This document shows positions 23,988 through 33,439 of a stretch of 64,000 nt of DNA, piece by piece. A program made the translations under genes and the position numbers. The notes beneath the pieces were generated by a model. That model was given only the letters and a program-made list of their open reading frames with translations, searched no databases and was not told the DNA's origin. Source of the stretch: Dromiciops gliroides (lineage: Eukaryota > Chordata > Mammalia > Microbiotheria > Microbiotheriidae); contig NC_057862.1 in assembly GCF_019393635.1 (NCBI RefSeq), forward strand, positions 267,482,441-267,546,440, read 5' to 3'. The number at the start of each line of letters is the position of its first letter. The stretch's first letter is position 1.

Positions 23988-25379
23988 GTTTCATCAAGAA
24001 ACATGGGATGTTTCCTTGACGGAACAATAAATAATAAACAATAAATAAATAAATAAATAACAGAATATCATAACCAATGCTAACAAACAATATACTAATA
24101 ACAATATAGGAAAGGGAAAATACATATTACAGGTGATGTATATAGTAACAGAAGGAAAACCAAAAACCAAAAATGTCCATTTAAAGTCCTTAAAATCTTG
24201 TCTTAGAAGGAGGGTTGAGATGTCATCAGGGGAACTGGACTCTGGTCTGGATTCTGGCTGTCTCTGGATTCTGGTTGTCCCTGGAACTGCTGGATTTTCA
24301 TTAATCTTTAGCATAGCATTGTCCAAAAATATTCAAATTAAACAATGAAAGTTCTTCAAAATATACGAAACAAGTTTAAACTTGATATATATACAGCATA
24401 TTGGAGTTCCCTCTTTGGAGGATACTTATATCCATATGCAATACAAAACTGAGACATTTATGACATTACTAACACTTTTTACCACTATATGTCTGGATCA
24501 AGGCCAAATTTAGTTATGTGTCCATGATGACACCTGAAAATGTTATGGAAAGGTTACCATGCCACATCTCGTGGTGCATAGACATCTAATAATTGTGCTA
24601 GGCCTCAGGTGGATGGATTCTGACCATGCCACCAGATTGAGTGAAGAAGCAAAGTTAAGTTAAACAAGGTTCGTGCATTAGAGCTAACATGACACCAGAA
24701 CATTTTTGGAGAGAAGAAGAAACTGAACTATGTCCAGCAATTGTGCTCTACATAGCTGCTCTCATAAGCAAACTATGGACTTCCTGAATGTATTTGGCTG
24801 TTCTCTCAGTCTCCATCAGGGTATCTTACATTACTTGTCTCTCCTCCTGTTGTACATATATTCTCTCCAGGACCTGCAACATGGAGTTGAACCATCTCCA
24901 TTAAGCTCATTGTAAGAGCAATTAGTCTCTGAAATGGTAAGTTTCCATAAATGTTAAATCTCATATTAATTTCACCAAAGACAATTTGATGGTAAAAATG
25001 CGTGCTGCACTGCATAACTTAGGATATACTTGAAATATATATATATTCCCAAACCATACCCAGAGTGTACATAGTGACAATGACATACAAATGATAAATG
25101 AATGTAAATGGCTGATATTATTAAACATTATTACAGAATCTTCATTAAGTAAGTAAACCACATCATCTTGTCCATGAATTCTCTATCTAGTACAATGACA
25201 ATAACAGATACTTGAAATGATAAACAATTTATCAAAAGGAAATAAAACATCAGTGACACTCAATATGTTCATTAATTGCCTTATAAATCAAGCAGTAAGA
25301 TTCAATAACCCTTTCTAGAAGTCAGAGCCATGTGCTCTTGGTGGAGAAGTTCTTCACCTGTAGGAGGAAAAGCTTGTTT
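23988..25379 (-). other. ERV 3' region without recognisable env
   Basis: The stretch between the OTU frame and the polypurine tract is about 1.4 kb. It has only short frames. I looked for a surface/transmembrane layout (signal peptide, fusion peptide, heptad region, CX6CC-type motif, anchor) and found none. A hydrophobic patch (HSFIICMSLSLCTLWVWFG, around 25050-25100) is all that could hint at a membrane protein. An AATA simple repeat lies near 24035-24060. Confidence 0.6.
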
Positions 25380-25390
25380 AAGGTAAAAGC

Positions 25391-25530
25391 TTTTTTTTTT
25401 TTTTTGGCGGGGCAATGGGGGTTAAGTGACTTGCCCAGGGTCACACAGCTAGTAAGTGTCAAGTGTCTGAGGCCAGATTTGAACTCAGGTACTCCTGAAT
25501 CCAGGGCCACTGTGCCACCTAGCTGCCCCC
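25391..25530 (-). mobile_element. WSINE-type SINE just past OTU stop
   Basis: Antisense SINE with T tail. AAGGTAAAAGCTT flanks it at 25380-25392 and 25531-25543. The downstream copy overlaps the TAA of the OTU frame (25542-25544), so the insertion left the coding region intact. Confidence 0.94.
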
Positions 25531-25541
25531 AAGGTAAAAGC

Positions 25542-26729
25542 TTATAATGATAGAATTTGGGGTACACCACATTTTTTAAATTGGTCCCCCAATTCTCTGC
25601 ATGCCAAAGTGGCAGGGGTTTCTGAATCATCATTGATTCTTCTAATGCTGTCATAATGACCGTTATGGTAGAAAATATGGAGTTCTTTAGCATCGACTTT
25701 GTCTGTGCCACAAATTTGCCATAGAGGTTCATTCAACTGGTGAATGATTACATTCAGTTGGTTATGTTTGGCAAAGGCTAAAATGGCATCGTTCCCAGCA
25801 CAAATACCAGCTTTTTTCAAATCAGCAACATATTCTTCAAAGGGAATATCTGTTTCTATAAAAGACCTAAAGTCTTCTTTATGACTGAGCATATAATTAG
25901 CAGTTTCTTGTCTGTGTTTGAGATGGTTTTTGGAATGACCTTCTAACTGGTCTCTGAGGGCTCTGAAAAGACAATTTCTATCTCCTGATACCTTACGGAG
26001 TTTGAGTCCCAGGGTTTGCACTTGAGTCATAATACTTGCAAATTGGAACTGTCTATTACCCCTGAGCTGCGTTTGGTTTCTTTTCTCTTTAGCAGCTGGT
26101 TGAGTTTTATCTGAAATTACTTTACCCACAAATGGTGTGGGCTTCATGTGGGAACAATGAATCCAAGATTCTTTTTCTCCAATTTTAATAGCAGTAGGAG
26201 TTGTCAATAATACCTGAAAAGGTCCCTCCCAAGTGGACTGGGTCCCACTGGTCCACTGAAAATTCTTAATATATACATTGTCTCCAGGACTTAAATCATG
26301 CAAGGAAAAGTCTAAAGGACCAGCTTGTACAGCAACTCCTGCTTCATGGAGTTCACATAGCCTAGTTTGTAGTTCCTGTATATAGGAAGCAACAGAAGTA
26401 TCACCTCCCACTGATGATGTATAGACTGGGGAAAAAGTTTTAGCTTGGATAGGAGGGTGACCAAAAAGCATCTCATAAGGAGATATGTGGAGTTCACCTC
26501 TTGGTCTACTGCACAGATAGAATAATGCCATGGGTAGAACATCAGGCCATTTTAAATGGGTTTCAGTACATAATTTGCCAATCATGCTCTTAAGCTCTTT
26601 ATTCATACGTTCAACTTGGCCTGAGCTTTGAGGGTGGTAAGGAGTATGAAATCTAGGAGTTACTCCCAAGAAAGAATAACTCTGGGAGAGAATAGAATCT
26701 GTAAAATGTGTACCTCGATCAGAGTAAAT
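25542..26729 (-). CDS. Integrase C-half fused to OTUD3-like OTU domain
   Basis: Open for 395 codons from the in-frame stop at 26730-26732. Counting residues from 26669, the integrase part holds SSGQVE with the catalytic Glu at 20 and a GPF-type C-terminal domain ([11 protein letters not shown], about 146-156). After HCSHMKP and a lysine-rich linker (about 180-207), an OTU cysteine protease domain runs from about 208 to 346 (nt 25632-26048). It has [11 protein letters not shown] (Asp230, Cys233), [40 protein letters not shown] and [11 protein letters not shown] (His338). These are the OTU triad motifs and match OTUD3 best among OTU proteins I know; OTUD3 removes ubiquitin chains. The Gly of the DGNC motif is Arg here. 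No introns interrupt it, so it came from a processed transcript. A C-terminal tail of about 29 residues is unassigned. OTU identity is near certain; activity and expression are unknown. Confidence 0.92.
   Translation of the reverse strand: MYSDRGTHFTDSILSQSYSFLGVTPRFHTPYHPQSSGQVERMNKELKSMIGKLCTETHLKWPDVLPMALFYLCSRPRGELHISPYEMLFGHPPIQAKTFSPVYTSSVGGDTSVASYIQELQTRLCELHEAGVAVQAGPLDFSLHDLSPGDNVYIKNFQWTSGTQSTWEGPFQVLLTTPTAIKIGEKESWIHCSHMKPTPFVGKVISDKTQPAAKEKRNQTQLRGNRQFQFASIMTQVQTLGLKLRKVSGDRNCLFRALRDQLEGHSKNHLKHRQETANYMLSHKEDFRSFIETDIPFEEYVADLKKAGICAGNDAILAFAKHNQLNVIIHQLNEPLWQICGTDKVDAKELHIFYHNGHYDSIRRINDDSETPATLACRELGDQFKKCGVPQILSL
25632..26048 (-). other. OTU deubiquitinase domain
   Basis: About 139 residues with all three triad residues at family positions. 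The first residues sharing OTUD3 character are around [18 protein letters not shown], so the captured segment probably starts just upstream of the OTU core and ends soon after RRIND. Cellular OTUD3 has a further C-terminal region (with a UBA-like part) that is absent here. An internal ATG (residue 214) lies at the domain start. Confidence 0.9.
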
Positions 26730-27311
26730 TTATGCTGGTGGCCCAAAGCAAGGAACAATTTCTTTAAGGAGAGCTTTGGCCACAAAGCCAACAGTTGCTC
26801 GTGGGGCAGGAAAAGCCTCCACCCATCGAGTGAGCTGGTCAACAATAACAAGGCAAAATTTATATTGTCCTGCTTTGGGCATAGAAATAAAGTCAATTTG
26901 TAGATGGTCAAAAGGTGTATATGCCAAAGGGTGCCCTCCATATGCTTTAGCACGGAAAGCATGTTGAATGTAAGACTGACATGTGGAGCAGTCCAAGCAG
27001 ATTCAAGATGCTATGTTAGTTATACCTGGTGATAACCAGGTTCTTCTAACTGAGTCCACAATGCCTTGTGTGCCAAAGTGCCCTTTCTTGTGAATAGAGA
27101 GGCATACCTGGTGATAGAATTTCTGGGGGAGAAGTGGTTTTCCCTCTGAAGACATCCAGACTCCATTGATCTGTTTAGCCTTGAATCTCTTTTTACACCT
27201 TTCTACTTCAGAATCATCATAAGTTAGGTGGAGAGAAACATCCTCAGAAGGTGAGAGGTTAAATATATGTTCAGGGGCTTCTAAAGCAGCGAGGTTAGCT
27301 GCTGAATCAGC
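26730..27311 (-). pseudogene. Integrase zinc domain and catalytic core
   Basis: Same frame as the RNase H upstream and the OTU part downstream. It shows the zinc domain with H-x3-H (HKKGH) and C-x2-C (CLDCSTC), then LQIDFISMPKAGQYKF with the first catalytic Asp. TRWVEAFPAPRA follows. In-frame stops fall near 27009 and at 26730-26732. The second catalytic Asp (YSDRGTHF) is just past the second stop. Joins proviral cDNA to host DNA in intact relatives. Confidence 0.9.
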
Positions 27312-28400
27312 TCATGCATTCCCCGTTGAAACAGGATCACTATTCCCTGTGTGGGCAGGGCAATGTACAATTGCTAGAGCAGAGGGAAGTTTCAGGGCAG
27401 ATAGGAGGTCCTTGATAAGGTCTCCTTTAGCAATAGCTTTGCCAGAGGATGTTAGAAAGCCCCTCTGTAGCCAAAGCATGCCTACAGCATGGCATACACC
27501 AAAGGCATATCTGGAGTCGGTATAAATGGTAGCACTCTTCCTTTTGGCTATGTTACAGGCTTGTGTAAGAGCCACAAGTTCAGCAGCTTGTGCACTAAAA
27601 TGTGAAGGCAGAGAAGCTGCCCAGATAATATCATAATCAGAAACTATAGCAGCCCCAGTGAAATGGGTGCCATCTTTCATAAACGAAGAACCGTCCATAT
27701 AGAGGACAATATCCGGGTTCTCTAAAGGTGTATACAAAAGGTCATCAAGGGGTTTCTCAGCCATATCAACTAAAGAGGCACAGTCATGCAACAGCTCCCT
27801 CAAGAGTGGTAAGTTAGGGAGCAGTGTTGCTGTACAGCATTTTAAATTGATATTTTCATGACCTAGCAGGGTTACTTCATACTTAGCCAGCCTTTGATCT
27901 GAAAAGATTTGTGTTCTATGGCGTAGTAAGAGGGCCTCTACTTCGTGGGGACATTGTATTGTAAGAGGATTCCCTAGGACCAAATCAGAGGCTTTTTCTA
28001 CCAAAAGGGCTGTAGCTGCCACTGCCCTGAGGCAGGGTGGCACCCTAGAGGGCACAGAATCTAGCTGGCTAGAATAATAAGCTATTGGACACTGGACAGG
28101 TCCTAATGATTGAGTCAGGACCCCAGAAACCACTCCCTTCTGTTCATGCACTAAAAGAGTAAAAGGCTTACTGTAATCTGGGAGTCCTAGTGCTGATAAC
28201 AATGCCCACTTCAATTCTGTTATAGCTGAGAGATGTTGGGAATCCAGCTATAAAGGTTCTGGGACAGAATTTTTGGTTAGAGTTATAAGAGGCTTAGTAA
28301 TTTTACCAAAAGAGGGTATCCATTGTCTGCAATACCCAGCTGCTCCCAGAATGGCCCTTAACTGCTTCTTAGTAGAGGGAGTAGAGAGTTGTTGAATAGC
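27312..28400 (-). pseudogene. RT thumb/connection and RNase H
   Basis: In the same frame as its neighbours. In-frame stops fall at 28401-28403, near 28246 and at 27312-27314. The long open part (27312-28214) has a connection-type start (LKWALLSALGLPDYSKPFTL, AYYSSQLDSV). The RNase H domain follows: counting from 28214, LYMDGSSF (Asp174), AAELVALTQA (Glu212), YTDSRYAFG (Asp233) and the terminal NSDP (Asp293). All four metal-binding acids are present. The enzyme would degrade the RNA strand during reverse transcription. Confidence 0.92.
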
Positions 28401-28711
28401 CTAGACTCGCTTAGGAGAGACAGAGCGAGTTCCAACAGCCAGAATGAAGCCCAAATATTGTACCTGAGGTAAACACCATTGCACCTTTGACTTAGAGACC
28501 TTGTGGCCTCTCTTGTATAGTTCTAATAATAAATGGCAGCTGTCTTCCTGACAGGTGTCAGCATCAGGGGAGGCTAAAAGTAAATCATCTACATACTGCA
28601 CTAAAGTGGAACCTTTAAAAGTAATAGAGGCCAGGTCCTGTTGTAAAATTTGAGAAAATAATGTAGGGCTGTCCACAATGTGGGATTTGTCCAGGTCCAC
28701 TGTGTATTTTT
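28401..28711 (-). pseudogene. RT palm with YVDD
   Basis: Includes DSPTLFSQIL, then LVQYVDDLLLAS with the YVDD catalytic pair, and VQYLGFIL. From here to the end of the OTU domain one frame is kept. A frameshift at about 28700-28730 separates it from the protease/finger part. Confidence 0.92.
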
Positions 28712-29671
28712 CTAGGTAAAGGCAAATAAATACTGGAAGTCCTCATGCACTGGTATAGAGAAAAAGGCAGAGCAGAGGTCTACCACTGTGAAGCATGTAG
28801 CCTCACATGGGATTGAAGAAACTATGGTGACAGGATTAGGGACTATAGCATGTCTAGGAATAACATAATTGTTAATAGCTCTAAGATCTTGTACAAAATG
28901 ATAAACAGGTTTGCCATCTGGGCCAGGTTTGGGGTTTTTAAGTGGCAAAATGGGAGTATTACATGGAAAATGATGGCATGGAACAATAATATCCTGACTT
29001 CTCAGAGCCTCAGTTATAGGGGTGATCCCTTCTATAGCTTCTTTAGACAATGTATACTGTGGAATGGATGGAGCTGGTCCCCCTTTTACTTTAATAGTAA
29101 CAGACATAGCAGATTTAAGGAGTCCCACTTCAGTAGAGGATGAGGCCCATAGGGACTCAGAAATGTCAGAGGGACTTTTGGATATATCCCATACTGCTCC
29201 TTGAGCATCTGCAATCAAAATTGGTAATAAATGAACAGTATCCTCTGACAACCACAGAGAGACAGCCCTATCTGGAGCACAAGATATAGTTGCTCTAAGT
29301 TTACAAAGGAGATCACGACCGAATAAATTTACAGGGGTATCGGGCTTAAGTAAAAATGAATGTTCCACAGTTAAAGGCCCCATAGATACCATGCAAGGGG
29401 TTAATTCTGCCACTCTTTGGGCCTTACCTGAGACTCCTACGACATTTAAAGATCCAATAGCATTGCATCCAGGGTCTGGTTTACGCACTAAGACTGATTT
29501 AGAGGCTCCTGTATCTAACAGACAATCATAATACGTGTCCCCAACTTTGAGGGTCACATGGGGTTTGTTTCTCTGGGGAGGTGAATGGATTGGTACAAGA
29601 GGGTTCAAAAATTCAGGATCTGGAAAAGTAAAGCTTTCTGTATTTATTTTCCACTCTTCCCCTGGACACCG
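28712..29671 (-). pseudogene. Protease and RT fingers
   Basis: Open from just after the gag stop. The aspartic protease motif CLLDTGASKSVLV lies near residue 32 counting from 29608, with a flap and a VNLFGRDLL segment (the family's G-R-D/N motif). RT fingers follow: TPILPLKNPKPGPDGKPV, RAINNYVIP and FTVVDLCSAFFSIPV with the first catalytic Asp. The frame ends at QYLFAFT by frameshift. In life the protease would cut Gag-Pol, and so might release the OTU domain. Confidence 0.93.
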
Positions 29672-29674
29672 TCA
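29669..29674 (-). promoter_or_regulatory. Gag UGA stop followed by CGG
   Basis: The zinc-knuckle frame ends at TGA (29672-29674) and the next codon is CGG; the same frame then opens into the protease. Gammaretroviruses make Gag-Pol by reading through the gag stop, and UGA followed by CGG is a known leaky context. This is read from one decayed copy, so an ancestral sense codon cannot be excluded. Confidence 0.6.
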
Positions 29675-30835
29675 GTCCTGTGTCTTCCTCTGAAGGATTC
29701 TATAGTTACCCTGATTCTGATTCTGTCCTTCTGTACCTCCCTGATAGGGTCTACAAATATACTTATTCTGGTTGTAATAAGGTCTGTAATTATCTTGGTT
29801 GTTTCCTTTCTGGTAAAAATTTCCATAATTATTCAAGTTTCTCCTGAAAAAATATTCCAGACCCTCAGTTACTGCCCACCTGAGTTCTTTCTTTCTAATT
29901 CTACATTCTCTCAATGAGTGTCCTTGTTTTTCACAGTACTGACACACCTTAGGGGTTTTGACCTGACCTTTAAATGCCTGACCTGAAAGTGCTGGTGCCA
30001 GAATGTGTTGCTTAGCCGCATTATCTTCATTCGCCTCAAAGATATAGGTGGCAATTTCTTTAAGCCTTTCTACAGCCATATCTTTCCAGCCTGGACACTG
30101 TGTCATAATAAAAATTATGTTTTTCTGGCAATGATTGGTATACAAATGTATTACATACAATATAGGAATCTTTTGAGTCTAGTGGGTCCAGTCTTGTAAA
30201 TTGCCTAGCAGCTTCACAAAGTCTATCATAAAATCTATTAGGTTGTTCATTAGGCTCCTGAGCGAGTTTTCAAAATTTTTGCCAGTTGTCAGATTTCTTA
30301 GAACAGGATTCCATTCCTTTCAGTAGTGTTTCCCTGGCATTTTTTGATTCTTGGAATTGCTGTGGATCGTTATAATCCCAGTTTGGTTCCTGGTGAGGCC
30401 ACTCTGTTAATGCTTCCGCAGAGGCCACCAAGGAATTTTCTGCTGTGACAATATTGGCAATTTCACTTGGGGATAGTATAATTTCCATTAGACAAGTGAC
30501 ATTGGCCCAAGTGGGTTGTGGGTATTAAATATAGACCTTAACTGAGAAATTACTGACTTTGGATTCTGATCAAACCTAAATATAAGTTTCTTCCATGCAC
30601 ACAGATCCTTTGGACTGAATGGGCTATATATTTTACGCTGTGCTCCTCTGTGGGCTGTAACATTCACTAGGGGGAGCAGTTTCTGTTGATCTGAATCTAA
30701 AGACTGGTCTAAATCTCTTTCTGAACTCAGGTCATCTCCAATAGAGGGACCTGTACTGGTATCCCTCTGAACACGTGGTCTACTATGGTCATATCCCTTC
30801 CTCTCTTTACAGCTTTTTTGGAAAAAATACCACAT
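29672..30835 (-). pseudogene. Gag: capsid and nucleocapsid
   Basis: Three frames linked by frameshifts. 30835-30488 has an acidic p12-like part, then YSPFSPKDLCAWKKLIFRF and SQLRSIFNTHNP, the start of a gammaretrovirus-like capsid. 30488-30270 has PNWDYNDPQ and LLKGMESCSKK, matching the capsid middle. 30160-29672 ends the capsid and carries one CCHC zinc knuckle, CQYCEKQGHSLREC. A tail rich in Asn, Gln and Tyr follows (NLNNYGNFYQKGNNQDNY). Gag would form the particle core and bind the RNA genome; this copy cannot make it. Confidence 0.85.
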
Positions 30836-31133
30836 TGCAATAATGACAATAACGATTTATAGCCATTTGAGTTATAATGATAGTGGTATAGTAAAGTTCT
30901 AATTTAGTTGTAATGCTTCCAGTAATATTGTATCTGTGCTCAGTGGGAAAGATAAACTCTCCCATACCATTGTTCCAAAGATTTTTTACTGTGTTTGTGA
31001 GGAGGAAACCAGCAATGCCATGAATAAGTATTGAGCAGGCCAACAGTTTAAATCGGGACAATATGCAGTCCCAAAATATGCCAATTAGAATATACAAGTG
31101 GGGAGCCAAATGTTCAATCATGGTGCAATTCAA
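30807..31133 (-). CDS. Hydrophobic ORF at the gag N-terminal position
   Basis: About 108 codons between the primer site and capsid, in a different frame from the capsid part and overlapping its start by 29 bp. It has two hydrophobic stretches (HLYILIGIFWDCIL and LLACSILIHGIAGFLL) and one N-glycosylation sequon (NITG). This does not look like a myristoylated matrix protein. It could be decayed matrix read in a wrong frame, a leader peptide like a glycosylated Gag, or chance. I do not recognise it. Confidence 0.35.
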   Translation of the reverse strand: MNCTMIEHLAPHLYILIGIFWDCILSRFKLLACSILIHGIAGFLLTNTVKNLWNNGMGEFIFPTEHRYNITGSITTKLELYYTTIIITQMAINRYCHYCNVVFFPKKL

Positions 31134-31307
31134 AATGAACCGGCTTTTCTCTGACCAGCAAGATAAACGCTAAGGTTTTTTTTTAAGAGCAAGGCAGATT
31201 GCCTAAGGGGGCAGTGGGGGAGGGGCAAGAAGGTCCCCCAGGTTAGTTGGCTCATGGCCAAATAAGGGGGAGAGGGGTGGGTTAAAGAAATTCACTAGGT
31301 TAATCAA

Positions 31308-31325
31308 CTCCTGGCTGGCTTGCCA
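31308..31325 (-). promoter_or_regulatory. Primer-binding site, tRNA-Arg(ACG)-like
   Basis: Sense sequence TGGCAAGCCAGCCAGGAG begins 5 bp after the 5' LTR. Against the 3' end of tRNA-Arg(ACG) as I recall it, 17 of 18 positions match; the difference is at a CpG. Confidence 0.85.
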
Positions 31326-31330
31326 AAAAC

Positions 31331-31882
31331 TGTGGGGACCAATTTTTAATTGGGGAGTGCTAGTTAAGTGGCTCACCACAATATTGGGGCAAGGAAGGAG
31401 ACTGGCAACCTCCCTCAAAACAGAACAAGATTTATTTTAACAAGAACGAACTTAAAAAAACAAAACAAAACACAAAAAGGAGCAGTAGGATCAAGGGAAA
31501 GGAAATAAAATGGGGAAAGGGAAATTATAATACCTGAAAAATTACCACCGCCCAGGAATCAGCTGAAAATATGCAGCAGAATGCCTGTTGCTTTCCAGCT
31601 TCCACCTAGAATGCCCAATTCTCCTCCCCCAAACCTAGAAATACCCCACACAGCCCCAGCCAATGGGATGGCCACTCTGACAGTCACATGACTGCCCTCA
31701 CTAGGCTTCCAATCATTATAATTTTGCCAGGCCCATGTAGGTGTCAGTGAGTGGTGATGATGTGAGGTGCCAGAGCCCTGGCAACAGCTACAACAAGTGG
31801 GTGGAGCACTGTGCAGTTTGCGGAGCCCCAGGCCAGTGTGCGCCAAGGCATAAAAACCTCAAATAACAATTAATTCTTTACA
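31331..31882 (-). repeat. 5' LTR of provirus
   Basis: 552 bp with TG...CA ends on the sense strand and AATAAA at 31431-31436 (minus). A sense AAAATTATAATG near 31710 might serve as a TATA-type box. Confidence 0.95.
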
Positions 31883-32690
31883 GTTATCCTAACTGTGGCT
31901 CCACAATACTTGAATTATTTCTTTCAGGTTGCCTGCAATATTTTCTCCTTGACCTGAGAGCTCTGGAATTTGACTATAATATTCCTGGAAGTTTTCATTT
32001 TGGGATCTATTTCAGGAGGTGATTGGTGGATTCTTTCAATTTCTATTTTACTTTCTGGTTCTAGAATATCAGGGCAAATTTCCCTGATAATTTCTTAGAA
32101 GATGATGCCTAGGTTATTTTTTTATCACGACTTTCAGGTAGTCCAATAATTTTCAAATACTCTCTCCTGGATCTATTTTCCAAGTCAGTTGTTTTTTCAA
32201 TGAGATATTTCACATTGCCTTGTATTTTTTCATTCCTTTAGTTTTGCTTTATTGTTTTTAGATTTCTCATAAGGTCATTAGCTTCTATTTGCTCAGTCCT
32301 AATTTTTAAGGAGTTATTTTCTGCAGAGAGCTTTTGTACCTCCTTTTCCATTTGGCCAATTTGACTTTTTGAGACACTCTTTTCCTCATTGGCTTTTTGT
32401 ACCTCTTTTACCATTTGGCCTAGTCTGTTTTTTAAGTTATTTTCTTCAGTATTTTTTTGTGTCTCCTTTACCAAGCTGTTGACTTTTTTTCATCATTTTC
32501 TTGCATTACTTTCATTTCTCTTTCCATTTTCCCCTCTACTTCTCTCCCTTTTGAGTCCTTCTATGACCTTAGACCAATTCGTATTTTTCTTGGAAGCCTT
32601 GGATGTAGCGGCTTTGACTTTGTTATCTTCTTCTGAGGGTGTATTTTGATCTTCCTTGTCACCATAAAAACTTTCTAGGGACAGCATTTT
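31883..32690 (-). pseudogene. HAL1-like ORF1, decayed
   Basis: The minus frame starting near 32687 has SLESFYGDKEDQNTPSEEDN, the N-terminus shared with the ORF1 copies at 51230 and 56344. A coiled-coil segment follows (32238-32474, IGQMEKEVQKL, IRTEQIEANDLMRNL). The RNA-binding part is cut by the provirus at 31882. Frameshifts are present. L1 ORF1 proteins are RNA-binding trimers. Confidence 0.75.
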
Positions 32691-33439
32691 TTCTGTTTCC
32701 TCACTTTCCCAGCCTATTTCTTGACTTTGAATTCTGTTAAAGCAGGCACTGCTTCCAGGGTGGAGGGTGCACTGTCCCCAGCTTCAAGGAGTTTGTGCAG
32801 CTGTTTTCTGAAATACTTCTAGGAATGTGTAAGTCCTTTGTTCTTCCAAGGTGGTATGATTTAAGGAGAGGTATGTTTACTACTCTCCTGGCCTGTGCTC
32901 TGGTCTGCAAGCAACCTGGAAGTAGGCTGCTTTTCTGCCCTGGAACTATGAACAGAATCCTGTTCCACTGTGGCTACAAGCTCTTGTGTGCTTGTGCTTT
33001 TCCTCCACCTGGGACCACCACCCAAGACTATGACCTGGATCCAATTATGGGCAAAACAATGGGTTCCTGCCTCAGTGCTGGCAAAGAGATCCTTGTAATC
33101 TCCTTCTGGCCAATTGTTTGACCCCCTTATCATCTGTGGGCTGAGTTCTAGAAGCAGTTACTGCTGCAACTGATTCAGAGGCCCCCAAAGCCTGCTCCTG
33201 GTTTGCTGTGGCTGTCTGTGTCTATGCTGGGGCTGGGGCTGGGGCTGATCAGAATTCTCTACTCTCACCCTGGTATAACAGACCTCTCCTGATGACCTTC
33301 TAAATTGTCTTTGATTGGAAAATTACTTCACCCTGTCCTTTTGTAGGTTCTGCTTTTCTAGGAGTTGTCATGGCATTATATGAAGGTATTTGAAGGGGTC
33401 TTGGGGAGAGCTCATGGAATTCACTGCCTTTCCTCCCCC

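Larger units (their letters stand above)
23431..31882 (-). mobile_element. Endogenous retrovirus, pol fused to OTU domain
   Basis: An 8452-bp provirus on the minus strand. LTRs are at 31331-31882 (5') and 23431-23976 (3'), both TG...CA, and the 4-bp duplication GTTA flanks it (23427-23430, 31883-31886). Sense order: LTR, tRNA-Arg primer site, hydrophobic ORF, gag, protease, RT, RNase H, integrase, OTU domain, about 1.3 kb without recognisable env, polypurine tract, LTR. The 4-bp duplication, in-frame gag stop ahead of protease and CA/NC layout fit a class I (gammaretrovirus-like) element. The LTRs differ at roughly one base in ten by eye, so insertion is old. Gag and pol carry frameshifts and stops. 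It lies inside an antisense HAL1-like element and carries one SINE. Confidence 0.95.

Noticed and set aside
24806..25161. Possible env transmembrane piece after the OTU frame
   Set aside because: Only one hydrophobic patch and short broken frames; no fusion peptide, disulfide motif or anchor could be placed.
25322..25732. 136-codon minus-strand frame overlapping the OTU region
   Set aside because: It is read out of frame across the OTU sequence and then through the SINE; only the longer integrase-OTU frame has domain content.
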